DNA of 64,000 nt, taken from Clostridioides sp. ES-S-0054-01. GTDB taxonomy: Bacteria > Bacillota > Clostridia > Peptostreptococcales > Peptostreptococcaceae. Position numbers and translations under genes: made by a program. Below are positions 54,409 to 63,660 of this stretch, one piece after another. The notes under the pieces are model-generated. The model was not told the DNA's origin. It did not search any database and saw only the letters and a list, made by a program, of their open reading frames with translations. Position 1 is the first letter of the stretch. Each line of letters begins with the position of its first letter. The stretch is taken from NCBI GenBank assembly GCA_021561035.1, contig CP067346.1, forward strand, positions 651,001 to 715,000. Direction: 5' to 3'.

Positions 54409-56802
54409 ATGTTAGTATCTTTAAAATGGCTTAGAGACTATGTTGATATAGACATGGATGTAAAAGAGTTCGCTGATAAAATGACAATGACAGGGACTAA
54501 AGTTGAAACAATAGATTATTATGGTGAAGAAATAGAAAATATATTGGTTGGAAAGATTTTAGAAATAAAACAACATCCAAATGCTGATAAGTTGGTTGTA
54601 ACTAAAGTAGATATTGGAGATAAAGTTGTTCAAATAGTTACAGGAGCTACAAATATATCAGAAGGAGATTATATTCCAGTAGCTGTAAATGGTTCTAAAT
54701 TGCCTGGAGGAATTGAAATCAAACAGACTGATTTTAGAGGCGAATTATCAGATGGTATGATGTGTTCAGCAGCTGAACTAGGTATAGATGAACATTACAT
54801 TGAAGAGTACAAAAGAGGTGGTATATATATTTTAGACCACGAAGATTCTTATGAATTAGGAAAAGATATAAAGGATGTTTTAGGGTTAAATGATGCTTTA
54901 ATAGACTTTGAATTAACTTCAAACAGACCTGATTGTAAATGTATGATAGGTATAGCTAGAGAAGCAGCTGCAACTATAGGTACAAAGGTAAAATATCCTG
55001 AAATCGAAGTAAAAGAAAGTGATGAAGAGATAGACTTCAAAGTTGAAATAGACAATCCAGATTTATGTAGAAGATATGTTGCTAGAATGGTTACAGATGT
55101 AAAAATAGAACCTTCTCCATATTGGATGCAAAGAAGACTTACAGAAGCAGGTGTAAGACCTATAAGTAACATAGTTGATATAACAAACTTCGTAATGCTA
55201 GAGCTTGGTCAACCACTTCATGCCTTTGATATAAATCAAGTAGAGACTGGAAGAATAGTAGTAAGAACTGCTAAAGATGGAGAGAAACTTGTGACATTAG
55301 ATGATGTTGAGAGAACATTAGACAAAGATATGCTAGTTATAACAAATGGGGAAAAATCACTTGGTTTAGCTGGTATAATGGGTGGTGCTAATTCAGAAAT
55401 AACTGATAATACAAAGACTGTACTTTTTGAAAGTGCCAATTTCAAACCAGAAAATATAAGAATGACAGCTAAAAAAGTTGGAATTAGGTCAGAGGCATCT
55501 TCAAGAAATGAAAAAGACTTAGACCCTAATCTTGCAGAGATAGCAGCAAATAGAGCTGTACAACTTGTTGAAATGTTAGGAGCAGGAAAAGTTTTAAAAG
55601 GTATTGTGGATGTTTATCCAAATAAGCCAGAACCTAAAAGGTTAGTAGTAAATCCTCAAAGAATTAACCAGCTTTTAGGTGTAGATGTACCAATGGAGCA
55701 GTTTGTAGGAATTTTAGAATCATTAGAATTTAAATGTAATTTAGTAGCTGATAATAAATTAGAAATAGATGTACCGAGCTTTAGAACAGACATGGAGCAA
55801 GAAGCTGACGTATGGGAAGAAATAGCTAGAATCTATGGATTTGAAAATATACCTTCTGTACAATTAGAAGGAAATACAACAGCAGGAATTAAAACTTCAA
55901 GACAAAAATTCATGGAAGCTTTAAAAGATAATTCAACTGCTGTAGGATTAAACGAAATATTAACATATTCATTTGTAAGCCCTAAGGGAGTAGACAAAAT
56001 AAGAGTACCAGAAGGTAATGCTAAGAGAAACTTTGTTAAATTACTTAACCCATTAGGAGAAGAAACTTCTGTAATGAGAACCACTTTAATACCAAATATG
56101 TTAGATGTTTTATCAACTAATATATCTCATAAAATAGAAGAAGTATATGCTTTTGAGTGTGGGCATATATTTATACCACAAGATTCAGAATTGCCTAAGG
56201 AAGAAAATAGAATGTGTATAGGTATGTACGGTAAAGATGTTGATTTCTTTGCACTAAAGGGAGCTATAGAAACTATACTTGTAAATGTCGGATTTAAAGG
56301 TTATGAAATTGAACCTCAAGATAATAATACTACCTTCCACCCTGGTAGATGTGCTAAAATAGTATATAATAATAAATATGTAGGTACATTAGGTGAATTG
56401 CATCCAGATGTTATAGAAAACTACAATCTAGGTCAAAGAGTTTATGTCGCTGAAATAGATATTGACTTTGTATTTGATAATTCTGATAGAACAAAGAATT
56501 ATTTACCATTACCAAAATATCCATCTACATCAAGAGATATAGCTCTTATTGTTAAAGATGATGTATTTGTAAAACAAATAGAAGATATAATAAAGGAAAA
56601 TGGTCAAGGATTAGTAGAAAGCTACAAGTTATTTGACGTTTATAAAGGTTCTCAAATAGAAGCTGGATACAAGTCAATTGCATATTCAATAACTTATAGA
56701 AGTAAGGATAAAACTTTGACAGATGAAGATGTAGCTAAGGTGCATGATAAGATATTAAGTGAATTAAGCGAAAAATTGAATGCTAACTTAAGATCAAATT
56801 AA
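54409..56802 (+). CDS. pheT: Phenylalanyl-tRNA synthetase beta subunit
   Basis: 797 residues, the usual length. Domains in order: EMAP-type tRNA-binding domain (about 40-150), B3/B4 editing domain (about 210-385), B5 (about 405-475), a catalytic-like core, and the C-terminal FDX-ACB anticodon-binding domain (LPKYPSTSRDIALIVKDDVF). ATG 54409 follows TTAGGAGGGTATGTAG, 16 bases after pheS. Includes hydrolysis of Tyr-tRNA-Phe. Confidence 0.97.
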   Translation: MLVSLKWLRDYVDIDMDVKEFADKMTMTGTKVETIDYYGEEIENILVGKILEIKQHPNADKLVVTKVDIGDKVVQIVTGATNISEGDYIPVAVNGSKLPGGIEIKQTDFRGELSDGMMCSAAELGIDEHYIEEYKRGGIYILDHEDSYELGKDIKDVLGLNDALIDFELTSNRPDCKCMIGIAREAAATIGTKVKYPEIEVKESDEEIDFKVEIDNPDLCRRYVARMVTDVKIEPSPYWMQRRLTEAGVRPISNIVDITNFVMLELGQPLHAFDINQVETGRIVVRTAKDGEKLVTLDDVERTLDKDMLVITNGEKSLGLAGIMGGANSEITDNTKTVLFESANFKPENIRMTAKKVGIRSEASSRNEKDLDPNLAEIAANRAVQLVEMLGAGKVLKGIVDVYPNKPEPKRLVVNPQRINQLLGVDVPMEQFVGILESLEFKCNLVADNKLEIDVPSFRTDMEQEADVWEEIARIYGFENIPSVQLEGNTTAGIKTSRQKFMEALKDNSTAVGLNEILTYSFVSPKGVDKIRVPEGNAKRNFVKLLNPLGEETSVMRTTLIPNMLDVLSTNISHKIEEVYAFECGHIFIPQDSELPKEENRMCIGMYGKDVDFFALKGAIETILVNVGFKGYEIEPQDNNTTFHPGRCAKIVYNNKYVGTLGELHPDVIENYNLGQRVYVAEIDIDFVFDNSDRTKNYLPLPKYPSTSRDIALIVKDDVFVKQIEDIIKENGQGLVESYKLFDVYKGSQIEAGYKSIAYSITYRSKDKTLTDEDVAKVHDKILSELSEKLNANLRSN

Positions 56803-56825
56803 CAACTAATGTCGGGGAGGTTAGG

Positions 56826-57416
56826 ATGAACAAAGTAATGGTTAAAATCCATGGCGCTGAATATCCAATGGTTGGAGACAAATCAGAGAAGTTTATGATT
56901 AGTATTGCTGATTTTGTAGACAAAGAAATGGATAAAATAACACGTCAAAACCCGAAATTAAGCTTATCAGTTGCTGCAATATTAACTGCATTAAATATAT
57001 CAGACCTTTTATTTGAATGTTCAGATGAGAATGAGAAGTTGATTAAAGCTAATGAAGAATTGAGTAAGAAGGTTGGAGCATCTAATGAAGAGCTTCAATT
57101 AGAAATCAAGTCTTTAAAGCTTACTATAGCAGAAAAAGAAGCAGAAAATCGTGAAGCTGAGGCTAAGATGAAAGAGTTAATTGAGATTATAGAAAATAAA
57201 AAGCAAGAAATATTCGAACTTAGTAATACGACAGAAGGTTCTAGAGCCGAGTTAGATGCTTATAAAAACAAGATTGAGGAGTTAAGTGCTCAACTTGAAG
57301 AAGCAAATGAAAGAGCTACTATAGCTGAAAACCTAGCTTCTGAGTTTCAAAACAAAGCTTATGATTTACAGCTAAAATGTACAGGGTTAAATAATGATGT
57401 AAAAAACGTGGAATAA
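56826..57416 (+). CDS. zapA: Cell-division protein ZapA, long coiled-coil form
   Basis: 196 residues. The ZapA domain covers about 1-95 (VMVKIHGAEYPMVGDKSEKF, then LSVAAILTALNISDLLFE). The rest is a long coiled coil (ANEELSKKVGASNEELQLEI and on to residue 190), longer than in typical ZapA. It bundles FtsZ filaments at midcell. ATG follows CGGGGAGGTTAGG, 24 bases after pheT, so it is probably co-transcribed. Confidence 0.88.
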   Translation: MNKVMVKIHGAEYPMVGDKSEKFMISIADFVDKEMDKITRQNPKLSLSVAAILTALNISDLLFECSDENEKLIKANEELSKKVGASNEELQLEIKSLKLTIAEKEAENREAEAKMKELIEIIENKKQEIFELSNTTEGSRAELDAYKNKIEELSAQLEEANERATIAENLASEFQNKAYDLQLKCTGLNNDVKNVE

Positions 57417-57428
57417 ATTAAAAGATTT

Positions 57429-57462
57429 GCTGTCTCTCTTGTTTTTTGAGACAGCTTCTTTT
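57429..57462 (+). terminator. Terminator after zapA
   Basis: GCTGTCTC and GAGACAGC form an 8-bp stem, followed by TTCTTTT. Confidence 0.85.
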
Positions 57463-57562
57463 AATGTATGAATATATATAATATATAAATATAAATAATT
57501 TTTATATGTTAATGAAAAATGGTATCTAAAATAATTTTGATTAAAAATAGCTACGCACACTT

Positions 57563-57587
57563 GTGACTTTAGTCATGGGAGGTTGAG
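57563..57587 (+). repeat. Solo IStron/IS605-type right end
   Basis: GTGACTTTAGTCATGGGAGG then TTGAG matches the IStron terminus at 3846-3870 in all but two bases, including the TGACT-AGTCA palindrome. No intron, tlpA or tlpB lies nearby, and the stretch upstream (57463-57562) has no element-like core. It is a deletion scar or a free-standing end. Confidence 0.6.
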
Positions 57588-57622
57588 TTTGTATCTATTA
57601 TTAGAAAGCGAGAGGTTTATGT

Positions 57623-58306
57623 ATGACAAGCAAGAGTCAGATGTCTGAATCATTCTTTTTATGTTCTTTATTGGCAATAACAGGAGGATTTTTAGATATT
57701 TATACCTATGTGGTAAGAGGAAAGGTCTTTGCTAATGCACAGACTGGAAACATAGTCTTATTTGGGCTTAATATAGCAGAAGGTAATGTAAAGGAGTCGT
57801 TTTATTACTTGATTCCTATTTTGGCGTTTATGTTAGGTGTGTTTATAGCAGAGAAGATAAGAAAGTATTTTACAAATAATAATGTAAAGATTCATTGGCG
57901 TCAGGTTATCATTATAATTGAAATGATTACAATACTTATTGTTTCATTTGTTCCTAGAGGAAGATTTGATATGTTTGTAAATGTTGCTATTTCTTTTATT
58001 TGCTCAATGCAGGTGGAGAGTTTTAGAAAAGTAAATGGAAATAGTTTTGCAACAACAATGTGTACTGGAAATTTAAGAAGTGCCACAGAAACCTTATTTC
58101 ATTATATACAGACTAAGAATATTTTTATGATAAAAAAGAGTTTGCAGTATTATGCTATTATTATATTTTTTATATTTGGAGCTATTTTAGGAAGCTTTTT
58201 TACAAAAATTTTTGTAGAAAAATCAATACTGATATGTTTCTTTGTTTTGGCAGTGGTTTTTGGAATTATGTTTATTAATAAAGAGAATTCATTTAATGAA
58301 AATTGA
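57623..58306 (+). CDS. YoaK/DUF1275 family membrane protein
   Basis: 227 residues with six predicted helices. GGFLDIYTYVVRGKVFANAQ, then TGNIVLFGLNIA, is the DUF1275 hallmark, and FATTMCTGNLRSATETLF is the second conserved block. Function in the family is unknown; transport has been suggested. ATG follows GAAAGCGAGAGGTTTATGT, a modest site. Confidence 0.88.
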   Translation: MTSKSQMSESFFLCSLLAITGGFLDIYTYVVRGKVFANAQTGNIVLFGLNIAEGNVKESFYYLIPILAFMLGVFIAEKIRKYFTNNNVKIHWRQVIIIIEMITILIVSFVPRGRFDMFVNVAISFICSMQVESFRKVNGNSFATTMCTGNLRSATETLFHYIQTKNIFMIKKSLQYYAIIIFFIFGAILGSFFTKIFVEKSILICFFVLAVVFGIMFINKENSFNEN

Positions 58307-58405
58307 CTTTCTGCAAATTGACAAAAAAAGAAGTCATTATTTGATATACTTTATATATAGTAAATATTATACAAGTTATTTGATTAATTAAAATATAGTA
58401 ATAAA

Positions 58406-58622
58406 TGTATAAGTTAATTGAAGTATTTAAAATATGGTAAGTACTATATATGTTAACTAAAATGCATCAAGTACAAGTATAAATAAGTAATGTATAAGTT
58501 AATTGAAGTATTTAAAATATGGTAAGTACTATATATGTTAACTAAAATGCATCAAGTACAAGTATAAATAAGTAATGTATAAGCTAATTGATGTATTTTA
58601 AATATAATAAGTAATATATATA
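58406..58622. repeat. 85-bp tandem repeat, two full units plus a decayed third
   Basis: 58406-58490 and 58491-58575 are identical or nearly so, each beginning TGTATAAGTTAATTGAAGTA. A partial divergent unit runs to about 58622. The rest of 58307-58691 has no gene. Confidence 0.9.
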
Positions 58623-58691
58623 TTTAATATAAATATTTGAGTTATAGATATAGTTATATTAACCTAACAAGTATAAATAGAGGAGAAAAAT

Positions 58692-61223
58692 ATGAAAAAG
58701 ATAGAATTACTTGCACCAGTCGGCTCTTTTGATTCATTAAAAGCAGCAGTTCAAAACGGAGCAAATGCTGTGTATTTAGGTGGTAAAGACTTTAGTGCCA
58801 GAGCATCTGCAAATAACTTTGATAGAAATGAGTTGATTGAGGCCGTTAAATACTCTCATATAAGGGGAGTTCAAGTCTTTGTTACTGTAAATACATTGAT
58901 AAAGCAGTATGAGATAGAAGATTTTGTAGAGTATGTAAAGTTTTTATATGATATAGATATTGATGCTTTAATAGTACAAGATATAGGAATGGCAAGACTT
59001 ATAAAAAAACTATTACCTGACTTTGAACTACATGCAAGTACTCAAATGGTAGCACATTCATTAGAAGATGTGAAGTATCTTCAAAGTGTAGGATTTGATA
59101 GAGTTGTTTTAGCTAGAGAGCTGAATGTTGATGAGATAAAATGGATTTGTGAAAATACAACTGTAGATATAGAAGTTTTTGTACATGGAGCCTTATGTGT
59201 GTGTTACTCAGGTCAATGCCTCATGAGTAGTATGATAGGAAATAGGTCTGGAAACAGAGGCAGATGTGCACAGCCATGTAGACAAAAGTACGAGTTGATA
59301 GATATAAATACAGGGGAAATAGTAAAGAGTGATGGAGATTATTTGTTGAGTCCCAGAGATTTAAGTACTATAGAAGATTTGGATAAAATAATTGAAGCAG
59401 GTGTATTGTCTCTAAAAATTGAAGGAAGAATGAAAAAGCCAGAATATGTAGCTACTGTGGTTTCGGGATATAGGGAAGCGATTAATGGATTTATGGATAA
59501 GCATAAAATAAGTATTTCTGAGGAAATAATAAATAATTTGTATACTATATTCAACAGAAAGTTTACAAAAGGATATATCTTAGGTGAAATTGGTAAGGAT
59601 ATAATGAACTCTAATAGACCTAATAATCAAGGGTTATATATTGGAAAAGTTTTGGATTATAATAGAAAAAACAAAAGACTTAGAGTAATGCTGGAAAATA
59701 CCCTTAAAAAAGGTGATGGAATAAACCTAGGTGGAGGTACTATTGGAAGGATAATAAAAAATGGAGAAATAACTACAATCGCACATAAAGGAGATTTGAT
59801 AGAATTAGATTTTATTGGAGAAGCCAAAAGAAATCAACTTATATTTAAAACTTCTGATAGCGAATTAATAGATAGGGTACAAGCTACATTCCAACAAGAT
59901 AAAGAATTTATAAAAACTAATATAAGTGCAAAAGTGAGTATTAAACTAGGTAAAAAACCAGTACTTTCTATAAGTGATTTTTGTGGAAATAAATCGACTG
60001 TAGAGGGAGAAAGGATAGTTGAAAAAGCCATAAAAGTAGCTTTAAATAAAGAAAAAATAGAAGCACAAATTCAAAAGCTTGGAAATACACCTTATAAATT
60101 AAAAGAGATAGAAATTGATTTGGATGAAGGTGTAAGCATGCCTATAAGCGTGTTAAATCAAATGAGAAGAGATTGTATTGAGCTTTTAGATGAAGAAAGA
60201 ATAAAGATAAAAGATAGAAAGTTTAAGAAGAATAGATTAAAATATCAACCAGTTAGAACAAATAAACAGAAAGAACTTAATACAGTTCCTAAAATTAGAG
60301 TTAAAGTTAAGAATTTGGAGCAATTAGAAGCAGTATTAAAATATGACGTGGATTTAATTTATTATGAAGATATAAGTACATTATCAAAAGCTTTACAAAT
60401 GCTCTCAAGTACTTCTATGGATTCAAGTACTTCTATAGATTCAAGTATTTCTAAAGAATCAATGAGTTCAAATAACATAGATACTTTGAATGAAAATAAT
60501 TCTAATACGGGAGTCACTAACAAGAAATTAATGTATTCAGCACCAAGGATTGTCAGAAATAAAGAGTACAAGCAATTTGAGATATTAGATAATATAAAAG
60601 GAATCGATAATGTTCAAGTTGGTAATTGGGGTTGTATGGAATTTTTTAAAGAAAAAGATTTAAATATAGATTTCTATTTAAATGCATTTAACAGTGAAAG
60701 CATAAATCACTTCAAAGATGAGGGAGCAAGTACAGTTTGTTTGTCACAAGAACTAAACTTAAATGAAATTAAGCAAACTTTAAAATATACAGATGTAGAA
60801 ATTGAAGCAGTAATATATGGATATACTCCTATGATGGTTACAGAATATTGTCCTATGGGAGTTGTTGTTAGAGATTGTAAAAAGGATAAGAGAGTTGCTA
60901 AATGTAAGGAAAGTAGTTATGCTTTGAGAGATTTTACAGATGCAAGTTATAGGATAACACAAGATATATTCTGTAGAAGTACAATTTACAATTCAAAGGT
61001 TACTTGTATGTTGGACAATCTATATGAGTTAGAAGAAATAGGAATAGATGTATTTAGAATAGATTTTACAGTGGAAGATAGTGAGATGGTTAAAAAGGTT
61101 ATTGAAGCTCATATTGAGGTCTTAAGCAATAATTATAAACTTGGGAAAAAAGCTACAGACTTGTATAAGCAATTAGACGAAATTGGAACAGTTGCAGGAC
61201 ACTACTATAAAGGTGTAGAATAG
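58692..61223 (+). CDS. U32 family peptidase-like protein, RlhA type (DUF3656)
   Basis: 843 residues. The U32 core is residues 1-330: IELLAPVGSFDSLKAAVQNG, then VHGALCVCYSGQCLMSSMIG and GNRGRCAQPCRQKY. Those cysteines ligate an iron-sulphur cluster in homologues. DUF3656 follows (about 390-500), then a C-terminal U32-like half with TEYCPMGVV and a further Cys set. U32 proteins hydroxylate RNA (RlhA on 23S rRNA, TrhP on tRNA) with prephenate. A Ser-rich insert (SSTSMDSSTSIDSSISKES, about 573-600) interrupts the second half and looks like a recent repeat expansion. First gene with the HD and Nudix genes. Confidence 0.88.
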   Translation: MKKIELLAPVGSFDSLKAAVQNGANAVYLGGKDFSARASANNFDRNELIEAVKYSHIRGVQVFVTVNTLIKQYEIEDFVEYVKFLYDIDIDALIVQDIGMARLIKKLLPDFELHASTQMVAHSLEDVKYLQSVGFDRVVLARELNVDEIKWICENTTVDIEVFVHGALCVCYSGQCLMSSMIGNRSGNRGRCAQPCRQKYELIDINTGEIVKSDGDYLLSPRDLSTIEDLDKIIEAGVLSLKIEGRMKKPEYVATVVSGYREAINGFMDKHKISISEEIINNLYTIFNRKFTKGYILGEIGKDIMNSNRPNNQGLYIGKVLDYNRKNKRLRVMLENTLKKGDGINLGGGTIGRIIKNGEITTIAHKGDLIELDFIGEAKRNQLIFKTSDSELIDRVQATFQQDKEFIKTNISAKVSIKLGKKPVLSISDFCGNKSTVEGERIVEKAIKVALNKEKIEAQIQKLGNTPYKLKEIEIDLDEGVSMPISVLNQMRRDCIELLDEERIKIKDRKFKKNRLKYQPVRTNKQKELNTVPKIRVKVKNLEQLEAVLKYDVDLIYYEDISTLSKALQMLSSTSMDSSTSIDSSISKESMSSNNIDTLNENNSNTGVTNKKLMYSAPRIVRNKEYKQFEILDNIKGIDNVQVGNWGCMEFFKEKDLNIDFYLNAFNSESINHFKDEGASTVCLSQELNLNEIKQTLKYTDVEIEAVIYGYTPMMVTEYCPMGVVVRDCKKDKRVAKCKESSYALRDFTDASYRITQDIFCRSTIYNSKVTCMLDNLYELEEIGIDVFRIDFTVEDSEMVKKVIEAHIEVLSNNYKLGKKATDLYKQLDEIGTVAGHYYKGVE

Positions 61224-61319
61224 ATATAACATGAAAAATATGCATAAATATATAAAAAAACTTGAATTTATGTGTGTTGATATATAAAAATATCGTATAT
61301 ATGAAAAACAGGGGGATTA

Positions 61320-61904
61320 GTGAAAATGAGAGAAGAGGCTTTAGAAATTTTATTTAAGTATTTAGAAACTGATAGAATGAGAAAACACTGCTATGCTGTT
61401 GAAGCAGTTATGAGAGAATTAGCCAAAAGATTAGAGCCAGAGAAAGAAGAAGAGTGGGCAGTTGCAGGTCTTTTACATGATTTGGATTCAGATATAGTTG
61501 GAAGAAAGCCAGGAGAAATCTGTGAAGGGCATGCTACAACGACAGTAGAACTGCTTAAAAAAGAAAACTTCGGTGATGAAGAGATGTATAGAGCAATACT
61601 TGGTCATCATGATGGAATGGGGGTTACAAGAACTAGTCTAATGGAAAAAGCAATATATGCAGCAGACCCTATAACTGGGTTTATAACTGCTATAGCTTTA
61701 GTTTATCCAGATAAAAAAATTACTAGTGTAAAGACGAAGTCTGTAATCAAAAGAATGAAAGAAACAAGATTTGCTTCAAATGTAAATAGAGATGCAATGA
61801 GAAGTATAGAAGACATAGGGATTCCATTTGATGAATTTGCAGAGATTTCTCTTAATGCAATGAAGAATATAAGTGACGTGCTTGAAAGTGCTGAAAATAA
61901 TTAG
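61320..61904 (+). CDS. HDIG-type HD-domain hydrolase
   Basis: 194 residues from GTG 61320 or ATG 61326, both behind CAGGGGG. Metal ligands: His in KHCYAVEAVM, HD in AGLLHDLDSD, then EGHATTTVELL and LGHHDGMG, and D in YAADPITG. It belongs to the small predicted phosphohydrolases (HDIG). The substrate is unknown, probably a nucleotide. Followed after 33 bases by the Nudix gene, so both may clean up nucleotides. Confidence 0.85.
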   Translation: MKMREEALEILFKYLETDRMRKHCYAVEAVMRELAKRLEPEKEEEWAVAGLLHDLDSDIVGRKPGEICEGHATTTVELLKKENFGDEEMYRAILGHHDGMGVTRTSLMEKAIYAADPITGFITAIALVYPDKKITSVKTKSVIKRMKETRFASNVNRDAMRSIEDIGIPFDEFAEISLNAMKNISDVLESAENN

Positions 61905-61937
61905 CTGAAAATATAAAGAGAAAGTAAGGTAAGATAT

Positions 61938-62414
61938 ATGAAACTTACGACTATTTGTTATATAGAAAAAGATGACAAGACTTTGATGTTGTACAGGAAT
62001 AAAAAGAAAGATGACGTACATGAAGGTAAGTATGTAGGAGTTGGAGGAAAGTTTGAGCAAGGAGAAACTCCAGAAGAATGTGTAATCAGGGAAGTTAAAG
62101 AAGAGACTGGTCTTACTCTTAAATCATTGTCATATAAAGGGTTGATAACTTTTCCAAAATTTAAAGAAGAAGAAGATTGGTATATGTTTTTGTATTTTTC
62201 GGATGAATTTGAAGGAGAATTGTCTGAAAAAAGTTTAGATGATTGTAAAGAAGGAAAACTGATTTGGGTTGATAATGACAAAATATTTGACTTAAATATG
62301 TGGGAAGGTGACAGGTTGTTTTTAAATTGGGCTAAGACTGGAAATGTTTTTAGTGCAAAGATAGTATATGATAATGGGAAACTGAAAGATTATAGTGTAA
62401 ACTTCTTAGATTAA
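61938..62414 (+). CDS. Nudix hydrolase (MutT/8-oxo-dGTPase-like)
   Basis: 158 residues. A complete Nudix box GX5EX7REUXEEXGU lies in GGKFEQGETPEECVIREVKE, then ETGL (residues about 37-59). The N-terminus TTICYIEKDDKTLMLYRNKK and the C-terminal FxxWAK-type end resemble MTH1/YtkD-like purine nucleotide pyrophosphatases. ATG 61938 follows AGTAAGGTAAGATAT, a weak site. Confidence 0.9.
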   Translation: MKLTTICYIEKDDKTLMLYRNKKKDDVHEGKYVGVGGKFEQGETPEECVIREVKEETGLTLKSLSYKGLITFPKFKEEEDWYMFLYFSDEFEGELSEKSLDDCKEGKLIWVDNDKIFDLNMWEGDRLFLNWAKTGNVFSAKIVYDNGKLKDYSVNFLD

Positions 62415-62533
62415 TTAAGATGCAGTTTAAAGATACATTTCAAGAACATAGTTTAAAGATACAACTTAAGAATGTAATTTAAGGTTAATTAAATTGATTG
62501 ATATAATATTAAGATAAACAATAATAGCTGGGG

Positions 62534-62563
62534 AAATAGTGGTTATTGATACCACTATTTTTT
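62534..62563 (+). terminator. Terminator after the Nudix gene
   Basis: AAATAGTGGT and ACCACTATTT form a 10-bp stem with a 7-base loop and a T run. Confidence 0.85.
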
Positions 62564-62654
62564 CTTATCTTTAATTTTGGAGAAGTTCTAATTTATATAT
62601 AGATTTCTTAATTAAATTGTAGTTAAAGCCAATATATTATTGAAAAAATAAAAA

Positions 62655-62683
62655 TTGACTTAGATAATTATTTGTTTTATACT
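62655..62683 (+). promoter_or_regulatory. Promoter of the nitroreductase gene
   Basis: TTGACT (62655-62660), 17 bases, TATACT (62678-62683), 35 bases before the ATG. ATGGAGGAATAATTTGGA gives the ribosome-binding site. Confidence 0.75.
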
Positions 62684-62717
62684 AAAGTAAATTTTTTAAA
62701 TGGAGGAATAATTTGGA

Positions 62718-63539
62718 ATGATAGATATAAATTTAGAAAAATGTGTAGGCTGTGGTACGTGTGAATCAGACTGCCTTGTAAATGCAATAAAAGTTAAGGA
62801 TGATAAAGCAAGGGTAAAAAATATTCTATGTATTAACTGTGGTCACTGTATGGCAATTTGTCCAACAGATGCAATAGAAATGCAGGGATTTAATAAAAAT
62901 GAGGTAATAGAATATAATCGTGAAAGTTTTGAATTAGAACCTGAAAAGTTATTGAATTTCATCAAATTTAGAAGAAGTATAAGACAGTATAAAGGCATAG
63001 ATGTAGAAGAAGAAAAAATAAAAAACATAGTGGAAGCTGGTAGATACACACCAACAGGTGGAAATAGACAGCCTATAAGATACATATTAGTAAAAGAAAA
63101 ACTAAAAGAAGTAAAAGAACTAGCTATAGAAGGTCTTTATAATTTAGCACTAGATACTGATGACAGCGACCCTGTACGTTCTATGTATAAAAATACATTT
63201 AAGAGAATGTACAAAGGATATAAAGAGAAAGGAATTGATTCTCTATTTTATGATGCCCCACTACTTATGGTAGTTGTAGGTGACGTGTCCCTAGGTGCAA
63301 GTGCATATGTAGATGGAGGATTGGCTGCATCTAATATGGAACTTATGACCTATTCTCAAGGATTGGGAATGTGCTATATTGGATTTTTTGTTATGGCATC
63401 AAATGTAGAACCAAAGATAAAGGAACTATTAGGAATGAGTGAGAATGAAGCAGTTATAACTTCATTTATATTAGGCTATCCAGATGTGAAATATAAAAGA
63501 ACTGTAAATAGAAATACTGCTAAATTTGAGACAGTATAG
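62718..63539 (+). CDS. Ferredoxin-nitroreductase fusion
   Basis: 273 residues. Two 4Fe-4S motifs open the protein: CVGCGTCESDC...AIK (residues about 8-18) and CINCGHCMAICPTDAI (about 38-52). A nitroreductase domain follows from about residue 80: RRSIRQYKGIDVEEEKIKNI, then ARYTPTGGNRQPIRYILV-like FMN-contact residues and LGMCYIGFFVMAS. Such fusions use ferredoxin-type electron input to reduce nitro or quinone compounds through FMN. The natural substrate is unknown. Monocistronic. Confidence 0.9.
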   Translation: MIDINLEKCVGCGTCESDCLVNAIKVKDDKARVKNILCINCGHCMAICPTDAIEMQGFNKNEVIEYNRESFELEPEKLLNFIKFRRSIRQYKGIDVEEEKIKNIVEAGRYTPTGGNRQPIRYILVKEKLKEVKELAIEGLYNLALDTDDSDPVRSMYKNTFKRMYKGYKEKGIDSLFYDAPLLMVVVGDVSLGASAYVDGGLAASNMELMTYSQGLGMCYIGFFVMASNVEPKIKELLGMSENEAVITSFILGYPDVKYKRTVNRNTAKFETV

Positions 63540-63660
63540 GGCTTAAACTTCGCTATAATTTGTAAAATTATGGAGGTTGAATAACTATTAATATGACTAT
63601 ATAAAACTTTGTTAAATTATTATATTATTTGTAGTATAATAATTTTAAGAAGTGGGATAG

